NCBI GenBank assembly: GCA_036186865.1
Contig: AP025056.1
Span: 32,278,398 to 32,342,397 of the forward strand
Direction of reading: 5' to 3'
Source of the DNA: Eustoma russellianum
Taxonomy: Eukaryota > Streptophyta > Magnoliopsida > Gentianales > Gentianaceae
Length of the DNA stretch: 64,000 bases
In this document: in pieces, positions 52,927-64,000 of the stretch
Layout: every line of letters begins with the position of its first letter
How positions within the stretch are numbered: position 1 is the first letter of the stretch
Notes under the pieces: generated by a model
Database searches by the model: none
Told to the model about the DNA's origin: nothing
The model's input: only the letters and a program-made list of their open reading frames with translations
Program-made: the position numbers and the translations under genes

Positions 52927-55900
52927 AATAGCCTGTTTTGGAATATGAGGACTTACGCACATCACTTGTCCGATTGAAGCATTTGATAAAGCAGCATCGT
53001 ATTACTTTATTGGTTGTGATTGAACCAAAAAAGTCCATTGCACAATTGGTTCTGTATCAATTACGCTTATCTTTTACACATTCTCTTTCCACTTGTCGTG
53101 ATAAGGTATGGGTTTTCTGGAAACACACTTCTCTTCGTTTGTTGGATGCTTCTCATGGTGAGCAAGAATCGCATCTGCAATTTGCTATTACTGCCACTCA
53201 AAAATAATTTTGGCTAGCCCAGTGTATGGCATGCATACAGTCACTGATCGACGTCGTTTATAGGTGGAGCTTCAGGCGGTTCAGGCACAACAAAATCCTT
53301 TCTGGATTGTTGGGGGAGATTTTAATGCATATTTATCTATGGATGAGCGCCTTGGAGTATCTATGCTGCATCTTACATCCATTAAGGATTTTGTGCATTA
53401 TATCAGCCAATGTGATTTGATAGATATACCTTACGAGGTAGATCTACACACCTGGGTTGGTGGCCGTGGCTTGGGTGTTGTAAATCGGCTGCTTGATTGG
53501 GTTCTTTGCTCGCCGCTGTTTTATAATCAGTTTGCAAGTTTGAAGATCATGCATTTATCTCGCTTAACATCAGATCACGCGCCTCTACTATTTGCCTATG
53601 TTCCTCCACAGTGTGTAGGTGCTAAGTCATTCCATTTTCTGAATATCTCGATGGAACATTTGCATTTCATGCCGTTTGTGAGAGCAAAGTGGTCGGAATA
53701 TCCAATGAGTGGTGGTATGTGGGGCCTTTACGATAAACTGCATTGCCTAAAGAAGGATTTGCAGCATTGTAATGTTCATATCTTTGGTAATGCCTTTGTT
53801 GCCTTAGATGTACCAGAACGAAAGGAACAGTGTTTGGAGGCGGCGTATGATCGTCAACCTACTCCTAACATGCGGACCCAATTGCATGCGGCGCAAGCTG
53901 ACTACAATCGGGCAGCCACTTTGGAGATGCGGTATTCATAGCAGAAAGCATGAGTTAAATGGCTAAAGGGTGGAGATGCTAATACTAAATACTTCCATAA
54001 CTTTTCAGGGATCGCTAGCGTAGGCAGTCTATTTCTCGTATTTATACTTCCTCTGGGGAGTTATGTAGCACGGCTGAGGCTATTCAAGCAAAAGCGGTTT
54101 CATATTATTCGCAGCTTTTCTTTGCAGAGCCTATCTCTAGGGTTGATGCCTTACTTCACTACATACCAAATTTGGTATCGCAGGATATGAATGATCAGCT
54201 CCTAGTGATGTCGACTTTATAGGAAACTAAGGCCGCTGTGTGGGCTTTGGATCCTCATAGCACAGCTTGTCTGGATGGTTATAACGATTATTTTTTTCGA
54301 CATTGTTGGGATGTTGTGTCTATGGATGTTTATAAAGCGGGCAAGAATTTTTCTTACGAATTGGTATACCTTGGGATATAGACAGCACATTACTTACTTT
54401 CATTCCAAAGAAGTCCTCACCACATACATTTGTGGATTTTCGCCCAATTAGTTTATCCAACTTTATGTCCAAGGTAGGTACAGGGATCCTCACTTCTCGC
54501 ATGACTCGTATCCTTGTTGATATTATTTCAGTGGAACAAGCGGCATTTATGTGTGAGCACGAAATTTTTGAGCATATCCTCCTTGCACAAGAAGTAACAC
54601 AGCTGCCGAATAAAAAAGTTTGGGGTGGTAATGTCTTGGTCAAGTTAGATACGATGAAGGCTTTTGACCGTGTTAGTTGGGATTTTTACGTCATTTATTG
54701 GCCAAGATGGGATTCCATGCATGGTTTATTTGGCTTATTCTTAATCATCTGGAGAGCACCCATATGTTGGTCCTCATTAGCGGCAAGCCCTGTGGATTCT
54801 TTTGGCCGACTAGGGGAGTCAAATAGGGAGATCCTCTCTCCCCATTGTTATTTATCTTGGCATCGGAGGCATTTTTGAGAGGACTAAAACACTTAGTATC
54901 TGCAGGTTCCATTGCTGGTTTTTCCATGGGTAGGGCACAACCATTGATTACGCATATAGTGTTTACTGATGATCTCTTACTATTTTTATGTTCTATAAAG
55001 AGGTTCAAGCGTTTTATCGACTTATACCAATCAACCAGAGTCAACGGGTAAACTTTCATAAGAGTCATTTCATACCATCTTCACACGCAACTCCATGAAT
55101 TATTAGTCGCATGTCTCATGAGCTGGGGATGGCTGCTACTATGTTACCAATTAGATATGTAGGGGTTAATCTCTCTCGCGGTCGCTCACGGCCTGTCCAC
55201 TGTTTGGACCTGTTAGCCCGAATGGATGCGAGACTACTATGCTGGCACAATAAATTGTTGACGCCAGCAGGCAAGTTAATATTACTTAAACACATGCTCT
55301 CTGCATTGCCAGTTCACACACTTTCAGTTATATCTTTCCCTAAGAGTATCATGTATGCAATTCGGCGACGCATCTGCAATTTTTTCTGGGGGGACCGAGA
55401 AAACCCAAATAAGCATCATTTGGTCAAGTGGAGCACTTTGTTCAAACCGCAGGATGAGGATGGTCTTGGCCTACGTCATTTGGGCTATTTGTCGCATGCT
55501 TATTCAGCTGAATTATGGTGGTCTTACATTGCAGCAAATTCTTTATGGTCTTCTTTTATGTGATCCAAATATGATGGCTGCTTGGGCTTACCACCTCGGA
55601 TTATGGACTACACTTGTTGGAAGCGGATTTATGAGGCCCACTCACTTTGCATTACACATGTTGATGGTGATCCAGGTAGCTATGTGTAGAGTCCTGACAC
55701 TAAAGGCGTGTTTACCTTGAAGTCGGGCTATGCAGTGTCTTGGCCAGAGGGGGTCAAGCTTTTCTCACATTCTTTTATATGGCATCGCTTATAGATTCCG
55801 ATGGTTTGCATCTTTATGTGGAAACTGTACCATGAAGATTTTCCTTTGCTGGATAATTTAGAGAGGCTCATGGTCCCTGGTCCCATATGATGTCCTTTCT

Positions 55901-56790
55901 GTTGTGCTTCTTCGTGGCTTACAGAGGATTATGATCCCTGGTCCCACACAATGTCCTTTTTGTTGAGCTTCTTCAGCCACGTTAGAGCATCTATTTCTTG
56001 GTTTTGCATTTATTCAGTAGGTTTGGGCATACTATGCTAATATTCTTAATGAGGCATACTATGCTAATATTCTTAATGAGCCGGTCTCATTTCACTTGCC
56101 TTTGCTGTAGTATCTTCTCACTTGGTGGACTTCCTTTAAGGGGTGCCTTTGTGTTGTTGCACCAAGCCTGATTTTGTGGATCATTTGGCGCATGTACTCT
56201 TCTATTGTGCTTGAGGATGAAAGATGGTCTCCTACAAGGTTACACAAAATGATACGCTGCGACATCTATAATTGGCATTGTGCTCAGTCAGGCTCAAAGA
56301 ATGCTTCCGTCAATCCGCATTTACTTTCTCTTGGCCTCTCACCTCGTCTTCTCACTCGTATAATAAGGATAATGCGTTGGTTTGCACTGCCTCCTGGTCG
56401 TTTTAAGTTGAATGTGGATGCTGCTTTTGGCACATTCTATGCTGCGGGAGGTGCTGTTCTTCAAGATTCCTGTGGACATTTTTCAGGAGCCATTGTATTT
56501 TATCTGCCTGTTACTTCGTCATTCCATGCAGAGATGCAGGCTGCCACATTAGCTTTTCTTTACTTTCTTCAGCACTATCGTAATATAGACTTGGAGGCTG
56601 ATTCCAGTAGTGTTATTGATTATGTTCATACCCATGCAGTGACACGGTTGTGCAGTCTACTTAGGTTGGGCGGTGGAGTAATTTCACACGCACCACGGCA
56701 AGTAAGTATAGTGGCACATCTTTTGGCTCGTCATGGGCAACTCACCACATGCTTTCATTCATTTTCACAACTAACTGAGTTGCCCCATCT
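52924..56790 (+). pseudogene. LINE-C ORF2 (endonuclease, RT, RNase H), badly broken
   Basis: ATG 52924 with Leu-Phe-Trp-Asn-Met. Endonuclease: Val-Ile-Glu-Pro-Lys near 53020, Gly-Gly-Asp-Phe-Asn near 53308, Ser-Asp-His-Ala-Pro near 53570. RT: 54400-55060, with Phe-Arg-Pro-Ile-Ser-Leu-Ser-Asn near 54438 and Phe-Thr-Asp-Asp near 54960. RT thumb and connection run to 55560. The zf-RVT region (55700-56000) is disrupted by a 61-bp tandem duplication (55870-55977) and a 27-bp one (56027-56080). RNase H (56400-56760) begins Leu-Asn-Val-Asp-Ala-Ala. More than ten frame breaks. Confidence 0.88.
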
Positions 56791-57496
56791 TGTTCAAGTG
56801 GCTTTTCATACAGATATATCTACTCCATATTTGCGAGCAAAACGTCTAGATGTGTGGTCCATGGCCAGCTTCATTGATCTGTTTCCTGTCATTGTGAGGC
56901 ACAGGCAACCCGGGTATACTCTATCTCCTTTTGAATGGACTTATTTGTTTTGTGCAGCTATTGGAATTTATGGTTTTTGGCTATGGCACGTCATTTGTTG
57001 CATGTATCCATGGATGCAGGCAACACGGGTATTTCTCCCCCACCGATTGCATGCATTTTTATTGACTATGCTCTTGTCTTGTTGTTCATCCGCCGCTTTC
57101 TGTTCTTTTGCATGGATACAATATGGCAGTTCATTGGGAGACTTCCACCTTCCTCTAATCGATCTAAGAACTACAGCAACAACTTAAACTGGGACATTCT
57201 CCAGGCAATATCAGAGGCTTCTCCACTTTGCTTCCGCCAACTACATACCATCGATTACTTATGCCTTCCTCTTGTATTTCACAGTTTCACATTATAAATA
57301 CTTACGCTTTTTCCTTCGCACAAGGTTTTGTCTACAATGATGGTTTTCCTTGGCAAGGTTTTAATAGGGTATATCATATAGTGTTGAATGTGTCCTTCCT
57401 TTTTCGGCATTGCTCAAGCTTTCCTGTTTTCACTGTTTATTATCGATGTCGTACTGCTTTGATTACATTACGTTTGATGTACTATGGTGTTCCTCT
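56791..57496 (+). other. LINE-C 3' UTR, truncated by Copia-2
   Basis: It follows the RNase H end (Ala-Arg-His-Gly near 56740). An open frame runs on to 57187 with hydrophobic T-rich codons. 57290-57345 matches the LINE-A 3' UTR. It stops at CCTCT (57492-57496), where LINE-A and LINE-B go on with CTCTsCCAyAAGTGA and their tails, so only the last few tens of bases are missing. Confidence 0.65.
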
Positions 57497-58949
57497 TGTT
57501 AGGAAATCAACCGAGATCACTGCAAAACGCGCAGCGGAAAACAAAAACTTGATCTCCAATTTCCTACCAAGGATCCATGTTGTTCGTTTAATTCGATGAA
57601 AGAAACTCGAAAATTACCTTTGTAGATCCGAATTACGCAGATGAAGCAGGTGCGAAAATACGATCACCCTCTGTCGGTATCCACACGAACGCTTCCGTCT
57701 GGAGTGCTAGCTCTTCAAACGGCGCGGCTGAAGAACTCGTTTTTTCACAAAAACGGCTCTAGGGTTTCTTTGATGATTCTGTGTATTTTTTATTGTGTTG
57801 TGTATACGAGATACACAAATATATACAGATACGTAGACATCAAAATCCGAGTCCTAATCGGATTAGTTGATGCCAATCAAAATCCATATCAGATACGGAT
57901 TCTATCAGGATATTCAAAATCCATATCAGATATGGATTCTCTCGTTATTATCCGAAAATACATATATACATATATATAATCACCAAAAAAACGAAAATAA
58001 TAATAATAATAATAATTAATATCCAATATTAATATTATTAATATTAAAAACGATAATAATAATAATAATAATTAATATCCAATATTAATATTATTAATAT
58101 TATTAATCTCAGCCTTACGCATTCTTGTGTGTGACCCGATAGGCCCATATTAATTGACAGTGGATTGAATCTCTATTAAACCAACAAGTGGTAATTGGCC
58201 TCTAGCAAGACATTACAACTACCCAATTAATACGAGTAAAGTCCAACTAGCTTAATAATAGTACATGCATTAATCCCTTTGTCACACGATATCTAGTTTG
58301 AGCATAAGTCATGGTCAGCGTCATACTTATATAGTTCAAACATATGATTACTCGATCTCTAAGTAGACTGATAAAACAAATGATAATGATCACACTATCA
58401 ATTCATTTGAGCACGGCCATGCATTTCACAGTCTCACTAATCGAGGGACCCAAAGATATCTCTCTCAAAAGAGAGGGACAAATTCTATCTTGATTGTTCA
58501 ATATCCTCTACATAATTTCTATCACATTCAATCATGACCTTTATTATTATCCAGTTACAGATAACGTTTGATCATGTCAAAATATAATAGTCCTTATGTT
58601 GGAAACTATGACAATCTCAAGTCAAAGGATTAAAACATGACTATCATGAGATTTACTTATGACGCTAATCCATGTAGCAATCTCATGATGGGTCTATCCA
58701 ATACACTGTTCTCTAACAAGTATCTATGAGATTGATTCGTATCACCATACACATAATCATCTCATGATTATCAAATCAATACTCATACTGATTATAAATT
58801 ATTTTATCTCCATAACAATAATGAATCAGGGACATATATCAAAATTGTGTAACATACTAACCAACAATAATGATAATAAAACCTCTTTTATTAATAATAA
58901 ATGCATAACATAAATATCCAAATCATGGCCTAGGGCACATACACTAACA
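57497..58949 (-). repeat. Copia-2 3' LTR (1,453 bp)
   Basis: On the plus strand it begins TGTTAGGAAATC and ends ACACTAACA, giving proper TG...CA ends on the minus strand. It contains a doubled ~37-bp motif (about 57880-57950), a doubled 56-bp AT-rich unit with TAA repeats (58014-58105) and several CATATATATG runs near 57960. A frame at 57641-57979 on the plus strand is not conserved coding. Confidence 0.85.
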
Positions 58950-58960
58950 ATCTCCCACTT
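58950..58960 (-). promoter_or_regulatory. Copia-2 polypurine tract
   Basis: The minus strand reads AAGTGGGAGAT just before the LTR start, ten bases after the pol stop at 58970. Confidence 0.75.
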
Positions 58961-58969
58961 GCACTAGGC

Positions 58970-61900
58970 CTACAAATATCTGAGACCCATAGATCTAGTG
59001 TGCTGATCATGCTTGACCCGTGAGAGAGGCTTAGTCAATGGATCCGCTATGTTACCGTTTGTGTCAACTTTGCATATCTTGACATCCCCTCTATCGATGA
59101 TGTCTCGAATGAGATGGTACCGCCTGAGTATATGTTTAGATCTCTGATGAGACCTAGGCTCTTTTGCTTGTGCTATGGCACCATTGTTGTCACAATAAAT
59201 GTCCACAGGATTTGCAATGCTAGGTACTACTCCTAGCTCAGTGATGAACTTCTTCAACCAAACTGTTTCTTTAGCTGCATCTGATGCTGCTATATACTCA
59301 GCCTCTTTTGTACAATCAGCCACAGTGCTTTGTTTTGAACTCTTCCAACTAACAGCTCCACCATTCAATGTGAATACAAAACCGGACTGCGATCTGAAAT
59401 CATCTATGTCGGTTTGGAAGCTAGCATATGTGTAACCATTTACAACTAACTCGTCATCCAAACCTCCATAAACCAAGAATACATCTTTAGTCCTTCTGAG
59501 GTACTTAAGAATATTCTTGACAGCTGTCCGGTGACCTTCACCAGGGTCAGCTTGATATCTACTGGTTGTGCTCAATGGATATGAGACATCTGGTCTAGTA
59601 CATAACATGGCATTCATGATCGATCCTACAGCAGAAGCATAAGGAATTTTATTCATTCGATCTCGCTCATCAGATGTCTGAGGACATTGATTCTTGCTAA
59701 GATGAATGCCATGAGACATAGGCAGGAATCCTTTCTTGGACTCTTGCATGTTGAACCTTTTCAACATTTTATCTATGTATGTACTCTGACTCAAGCCTAT
59801 TATCCTTTTAGATCTATCTCTATAGATCTTGATACCAAGGATATAGGTAGCCTCACCCAAGTCCTTCATTGAAAATGAATTCCCTAACCAAGCCTTAACC
59901 TTTTGCAAGGTAGGGATATCATTCCCAATAAGCAATATGTCATCCACATATAAGACCAAAAACACTACTGCACTCCTACTAACCATCTTGTAAACACAAG
60001 GTTCATCTTCATTCTTGATGAAACCAAAGTTCTTAACTGTTTCATCAAAACGAAGATTCCAGCTTCGAGATGCTTGCTTCAATCCATAGATGGACCTTTG
60101 AAGCTTGCAAACCTTCTTTGAATTCTCAGGATTTACAAAACCCTCAGGTTGTGTCATGTACACGTCCTCGAGTAAATTTCCATTAAGGAAAGCAGTTTTG
60201 ACATCCATTTGCCATATCTCATAATCATAGTATGCTGCAATGGCAAGGAGAATTCGAATAGACTTAAGCATAGCTACTGGTGAAAAGGTTTCATCATAGT
60301 CTATACCATGAGTTTGCTTGAAACCTTTAGCCACAAACCTTGCTTTGTAGGTTTGCACATTTCCATCCATGTCAGTTTTCTTCTTCAAAACCCATTTGCA
60401 ACCAATAGTCTTAATACCCTCTGGAGGATCAATTAAAGACCAAACTTGGTTATCAAACATGGATTGCATCTCAGAATTCATGGCTCCAAGCCATTTATCT
60501 GAATCTGGACCAGACACAGCTTCCTGATAGGTAGTAGGCTCATCTTGATCTATGAGCATAACTTCACTATCATCAGTCACAAGAAATCCATATCTCTCTA
60601 GCTGACGATGTATCCTATCACATCTGCGTTGGACTTGTGTTACATTTTCAGGCTCCACAACTGTTTGTGGTTCTGAAATTGTCTCTAAAGACGGTTCAAC
60701 GATATCTTGTGGAGCTTGAGTTTCCTCAAGTTGTACTATACTCCCACTAATTCTCTTGGAGAGAAACTCCTTTTCCAAAAAGACTCCATTTCGAGCAACA
60801 AACACTTTGTTCTCTGAGAGAATATAGAAATAGTACCCTTTAGTTTCTTTAGGATACCCCACAAAAATACATTTGATAGATTTTGGAGCTAGCTTATCTG
60901 ATACTAATCTTTTCACATAAGCTTCACAACCCCAAATCTTAAGAAAAGACAAACTGGGTCTCTTACCAGTCCATATCTCATATGGTGTCTTTTCAACCGC
61001 TTTAGATGGTACACGGTTCAAAATGAATGCAGCTGTCTCCAAGACATAACCCCAAAAAGATAAAGGAAGATCTACTTGACCCATCATAGATCGAACCATA
61101 TCTAATAAAGTTCGATTTCTCCTTTCAGAAACACCATTCCATTGTGGAGTTCCTGGAGGAGTCAACTGTGAAACGATTCCACAATTTCTTAGATGTTGGT
61201 CAAATTCTTGGCTCAAATATTCACCACCTCAATCTGATCGAAGCGTTTTAATTGCCTTACCAAGTTGATTTTGTACTTAATTTTGAAAATTTCTAAACAT
61301 TTCAAAAGACTCGTGCTTATGTTTCATTAGGTAGACATAGCCATACCTACTGAAATCATCAGTAAAAGTAATGAAATGCTGAAATCCTCCTCTGGCACTA
61401 ATGCTGATTGGGCCGCATACATCTGTATGTACCAAGCCTAATAAGTCATTAGCCCTTTCACTATGTCCAGTAAAAGGGGTCTTTGTCATTTTTCCAAGCA
61501 AACAAGACTCGCAATTTTCAAATGATTCAAAATCAAATGAATCTAATAATCCATCTTGATGGAGTTTAGATACACGCTTCTCATTTATATGGCTAAGGCG
61601 ACAATGCCATAAATATGCAGGGTTTAATTCATTTGGCTTAGTTCTCTTTGAAGATATGTTATAAATATTACCGTCATTGGAATCATCAAGGTTAAGGACA
61701 TAAATGCCATTATAACTACTTGCAATACAATAAAGCAAGTCATTTTTATCAAAAATAGAACACTTCTTATTTTTAATTAAAAATGAATAACCTTCATCAT
61801 CCAAAACAGATACTGAAATAAGATTCCTACTCATAGTAGGAACATAAAAGCAATTGTTTAAAACTAACAAAAGCCCATTGGGCAAGACAAGCTCATAGGT

Positions 61901-62938
61901 CCCTACAGCTATAGCAGCAACTCTTGCTCTATTGCCAACACGTAGGTCCACCTCGCCCTTCTTCAGCATCCTACTCCTTTTGAGCCCCTGCATATTTGTA
62001 CAAATATGGGATCCACATCCAGTATCTAATACCCAGGAAGAAGAAGTAGATAAATTAATTTCTATAACATAAATACCTGAAGATGTAGTCGCACTACCCT
62101 TCAGCTTCTTCAACTCCTCCAAATAAACATCACAATTTCTTTTCCAATGCCCAGGCTTGTTGCAATGGAAACAAGTTCCTTCCTTAGGAACATTTGCCTT
62201 GGGACCAGGTTTCGGTTTGGCTTGACCCTTGGACCCTTTTGCACCCTTCGCACTTTTGGGTTTACCCTTGCCTTTACCTTTCTTTTTCATAGGCTTGATA
62301 TTGACACTCAATACATGGGTAGGCTTTTTGATATTTCCCTCAGCAGTTTTGAGCATACCGTGTAGCTCAGGTATGGACTTTTCCATATTATTCATATTGT
62401 AGTTCATAACGAACTGAGAAAAACTGCTAGGCAAAGAGTGTAGGATCAAATCCGTAGCGAGTTCCAAACTCAGGGGATATCCGAGTCTTGCAAGGTGATC
62501 TATATAGCCTTTCATCTTTAAAACATGAGCGCTAACAGATTCGCCTTCAGACATCTTACAGTCAAAAAGTGCAACAGCGGTGTCGAACCTATCCTGCCTA
62601 GCCTGTTGTTGGAAAGATTGTTTGAGATGCACACTCATCTCATAAGCTTCTAAGTGTTCCAGGTCTTTCTGAAGTCCTGAACACATAGTTGCCAACATAA
62701 GACATCCTATGTCATTTGAATCTTCCACATGCTTCTTATACTTGTTCTTAACAACAACAGAAGCATCAGCAGGAGGTGGTTCAGGGACAGGGTCATCGAG
62801 CACGTAGGACTTCTTTTCTTGCTTGAGAACGATTCTCATGTTTCGAAACCAATCAACAAAATTAGTCCCACGTTCTTTTAATTTTTCCTTCTCAAGGATT
62901 GATCGCAGCGATAAGGTGGAATTGTTATTAGCAGCCAT
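58970..62938 (-). pseudogene. Copia-2 gag-pol polyprotein with two nonsense codons
   Basis: ATG 62938 opens gag (copia type, with a Lys/Gly/Pro-rich basic region) and a CCHC knuckle at about 62175-62130. Protease has Leu-Asp-Thr-Gly-Cys-Gly near 62025. The pre-integrase His/Cys region is at 61620-61470 and the integrase core starts at 61420. A TAA near 61277 and a TGA (from CGA) near 61230 interrupt integrase; otherwise the frame is continuous. RT (60480-59700) has Tyr-Val-Asp-Asp at about 59950-59939. RNase H (59450-59050) has Thr-Lys-Glu-Ala-Glu-Tyr near 59300. It ends at 58970. About 1,323 codons in all, a normal copia length. Confidence 0.93.
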
Positions 62939-64000
62939 TTATGATCTACAAAACATGCAAAGTAACACTTTATTAATAATGAGGTTAAAATTTATAAAAC
63001 TCTCACTAAAACATAACCCTCAAAAGAAATATTTTAGTGAGCTAAGATCCATATTTGACTTAATTCTAAACTCCGCTTTGGCATGACGCTTAAAATTAAG
63101 TTATTTAGGTAGGTAACTTCTTTACCAATTACATCTCATGTAACTCTTAGAATTTATGGAATAATGACATCATATATCATTGTATGTTAGATTCCATCTA
63201 ATGCCTTGGGCCCAAAACCATTTTGATAGCCCAATTAAGTCTAACCAATTTTAAACATATGAGTAGCACTATTACTCATCCTACGTAGCTAGGAATGTTT
63301 AAAGCACATTGATTTGGATATACCTACTTTAATACGATCCCAGTTTTAATAGGTGTTTAAGACATGGATGGCATAAAGACTTAAATTATTGATGAGGGTT
63401 CAACTTAGTTTATGTCTTGTATTGCATATCATTATATCGTAGCATCCTATATGCATATATAATCTATCATCCACGCATCTCATACAAAATGATAAATATG
63501 TAAACGTGACATAGCATGGCCAAACTAAATATGATCTTCATGAGACCAAATGAATATCATAAAGGAAACCCTATGTGAAAGACTTCCTATTACAACATTT
63601 GCGATGATACATATCTTCTTGTCTTGAGCTCGTGCCTCCATCTCCATGGAATCCACTCGTCCTTGGTATGTGTCCCCATCACCACTTTTGTAGCTTGATT
63701 CTTCATTTATTACAATAATAAAGAAAAAACTAACTAATTGTATAATAAAATACAACAAAAACTACAGCGGCACGCATGCCATAATAATCCAAAACAGAAA
63801 TATGACTAAGTCAATCACATAGGTCCTGAGGCCATGCTATCCACCATGCAAAGACATCAACAATTATAATATATTTTACATAAACATATTATAACAAATA
63901 AATATATATTGACATTCTTAATGTCATGGTAACAAACTATAGGGCGTACGCATACGGCGGTCCCGCATACGGCGCACGCATTGATAATTTTCTTTTTGAA
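62939..64000 (-). other. Copia-2 leader or flank, no gene seen
   Basis: About 1.06 kb upstream of the gag start without a recognisable LTR or primer site. It is AT-rich, with scattered short frames only (62823-63086 and 63525-63758), neither resembling a known protein. A long leader is the simplest reading; another insertion between gag and the 5' LTR is possible. Confidence 0.5.

Larger units (their letters stand above)
46346..57496 (+). mobile_element. LINE-C: 5'-truncated plant L1, plus strand, split by Copia-1
   Basis: The ORF1 C-terminus, ORF2 and most of the 3' UTR of an L1 of the same family as LINE-A and LINE-B. It is heavily decayed, including RT catalytic box Phe-Thr-Asp-Asp instead of Phe/Tyr-Ala-Asp-Asp. 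It is interrupted at 46434-52474 by Copia-1 and ends at 57496 where Copia-2 begins, just before the conserved L1 3' terminus. Confidence 0.8.
57497..64000 (-). mobile_element. Copia-2: Ty1/copia element, minus strand, 5' end outside window
   Basis: 3' LTR at 57497-58949, polypurine tract, then gag-pol up to 62938 and more than 1 kb of leader. The 5' LTR is not in the window: I find neither an inverted primer-site sequence nor a repeat of the LTR between 62939 and 64000. The target duplication should be CCTCT (57492-57496). It inserted into the 3' UTR of LINE-C. Confidence 0.9.

Overview
This window is nuclear DNA from a flowering plant, made almost entirely of nested and decayed repeats. I find no host protein-coding gene, rRNA or functional tRNA gene. 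The evidence for a plant is the set of Ty3 chromoviruses of the Tekay/Del type with initiator-Met-tRNA primer sites, the Ty1/copia elements, the plant L1-type LINEs (ORF1 with a DUF4283-like domain and zinc knuckle; ORF2 with endonuclease, RT and RNase H), and an endogenous caulimovirid resembling the angiosperm florendoviruses. The sequence does not fix the species. Element names below are local labels.

Layout. 1-4880 and 12358-14062: two broken endogenous pararetrovirus (EPRV) copies, head to head around a 33-bp inverted repeat. 4881-12357: Tekay-A, a decayed Ty3 element with a 4.6-kb LTR, lying inside the EPRV. 14063-24325: Tekay-B on the minus strand, with a ~2.8-kb solo LTR in its gag; that solo LTR carries a 91-bp SINE with an 18-bp target duplication. 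24351-30326 plus 40984-41088: LINE-A (minus), a nearly full-length L1 split by Tekay-C (30327-40978), a young complete chromovirus with a 5-bp target duplication. 41113-46345: LINE-B (minus), fused head to head with LINE-C (plus, 46346-46433 and 52475-57496). LINE-C is split by Copia-1 (46434-52474), whose LTRs look identical. 57497-64000: Copia-2 (minus), which runs off the right edge.

Comparing the three Tekay copies gives the most interesting signals. (1) Each keeps, about 0.3-0.4 kb inside the LTR 3' end and just after a pyrimidine-rich acceptor-like site, a 19-21 codon acidic reading frame with a shared pattern (EP...IED...) and its own stop. Tekay-B and Tekay-C align without gaps. (2) A splice-donor-like site lies near the LTR 5' end, so a 5'-leader intron inside the LTR is plausible; the family-specific tandem arrays would be intronic. 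(3) Two short introns interrupt gag-pol at the same codons in Tekay-B and Tekay-C, at the gag/protease border and near the RT/RNase H border, and removing them restores the frame.

The other structural points are a five-stem-loop array in the Tekay-C LTR, a 644-bp duplication confined to its 3' LTR, and an ATGA overlap between ORF1 and ORF2 kept in all three LINEs. Relative insertion order: EPRV, Tekay-A, Tekay-B, LINE-B and LINE-C are old; LINE-A, Copia-2 and Tekay-C are younger; Copia-1 looks youngest.
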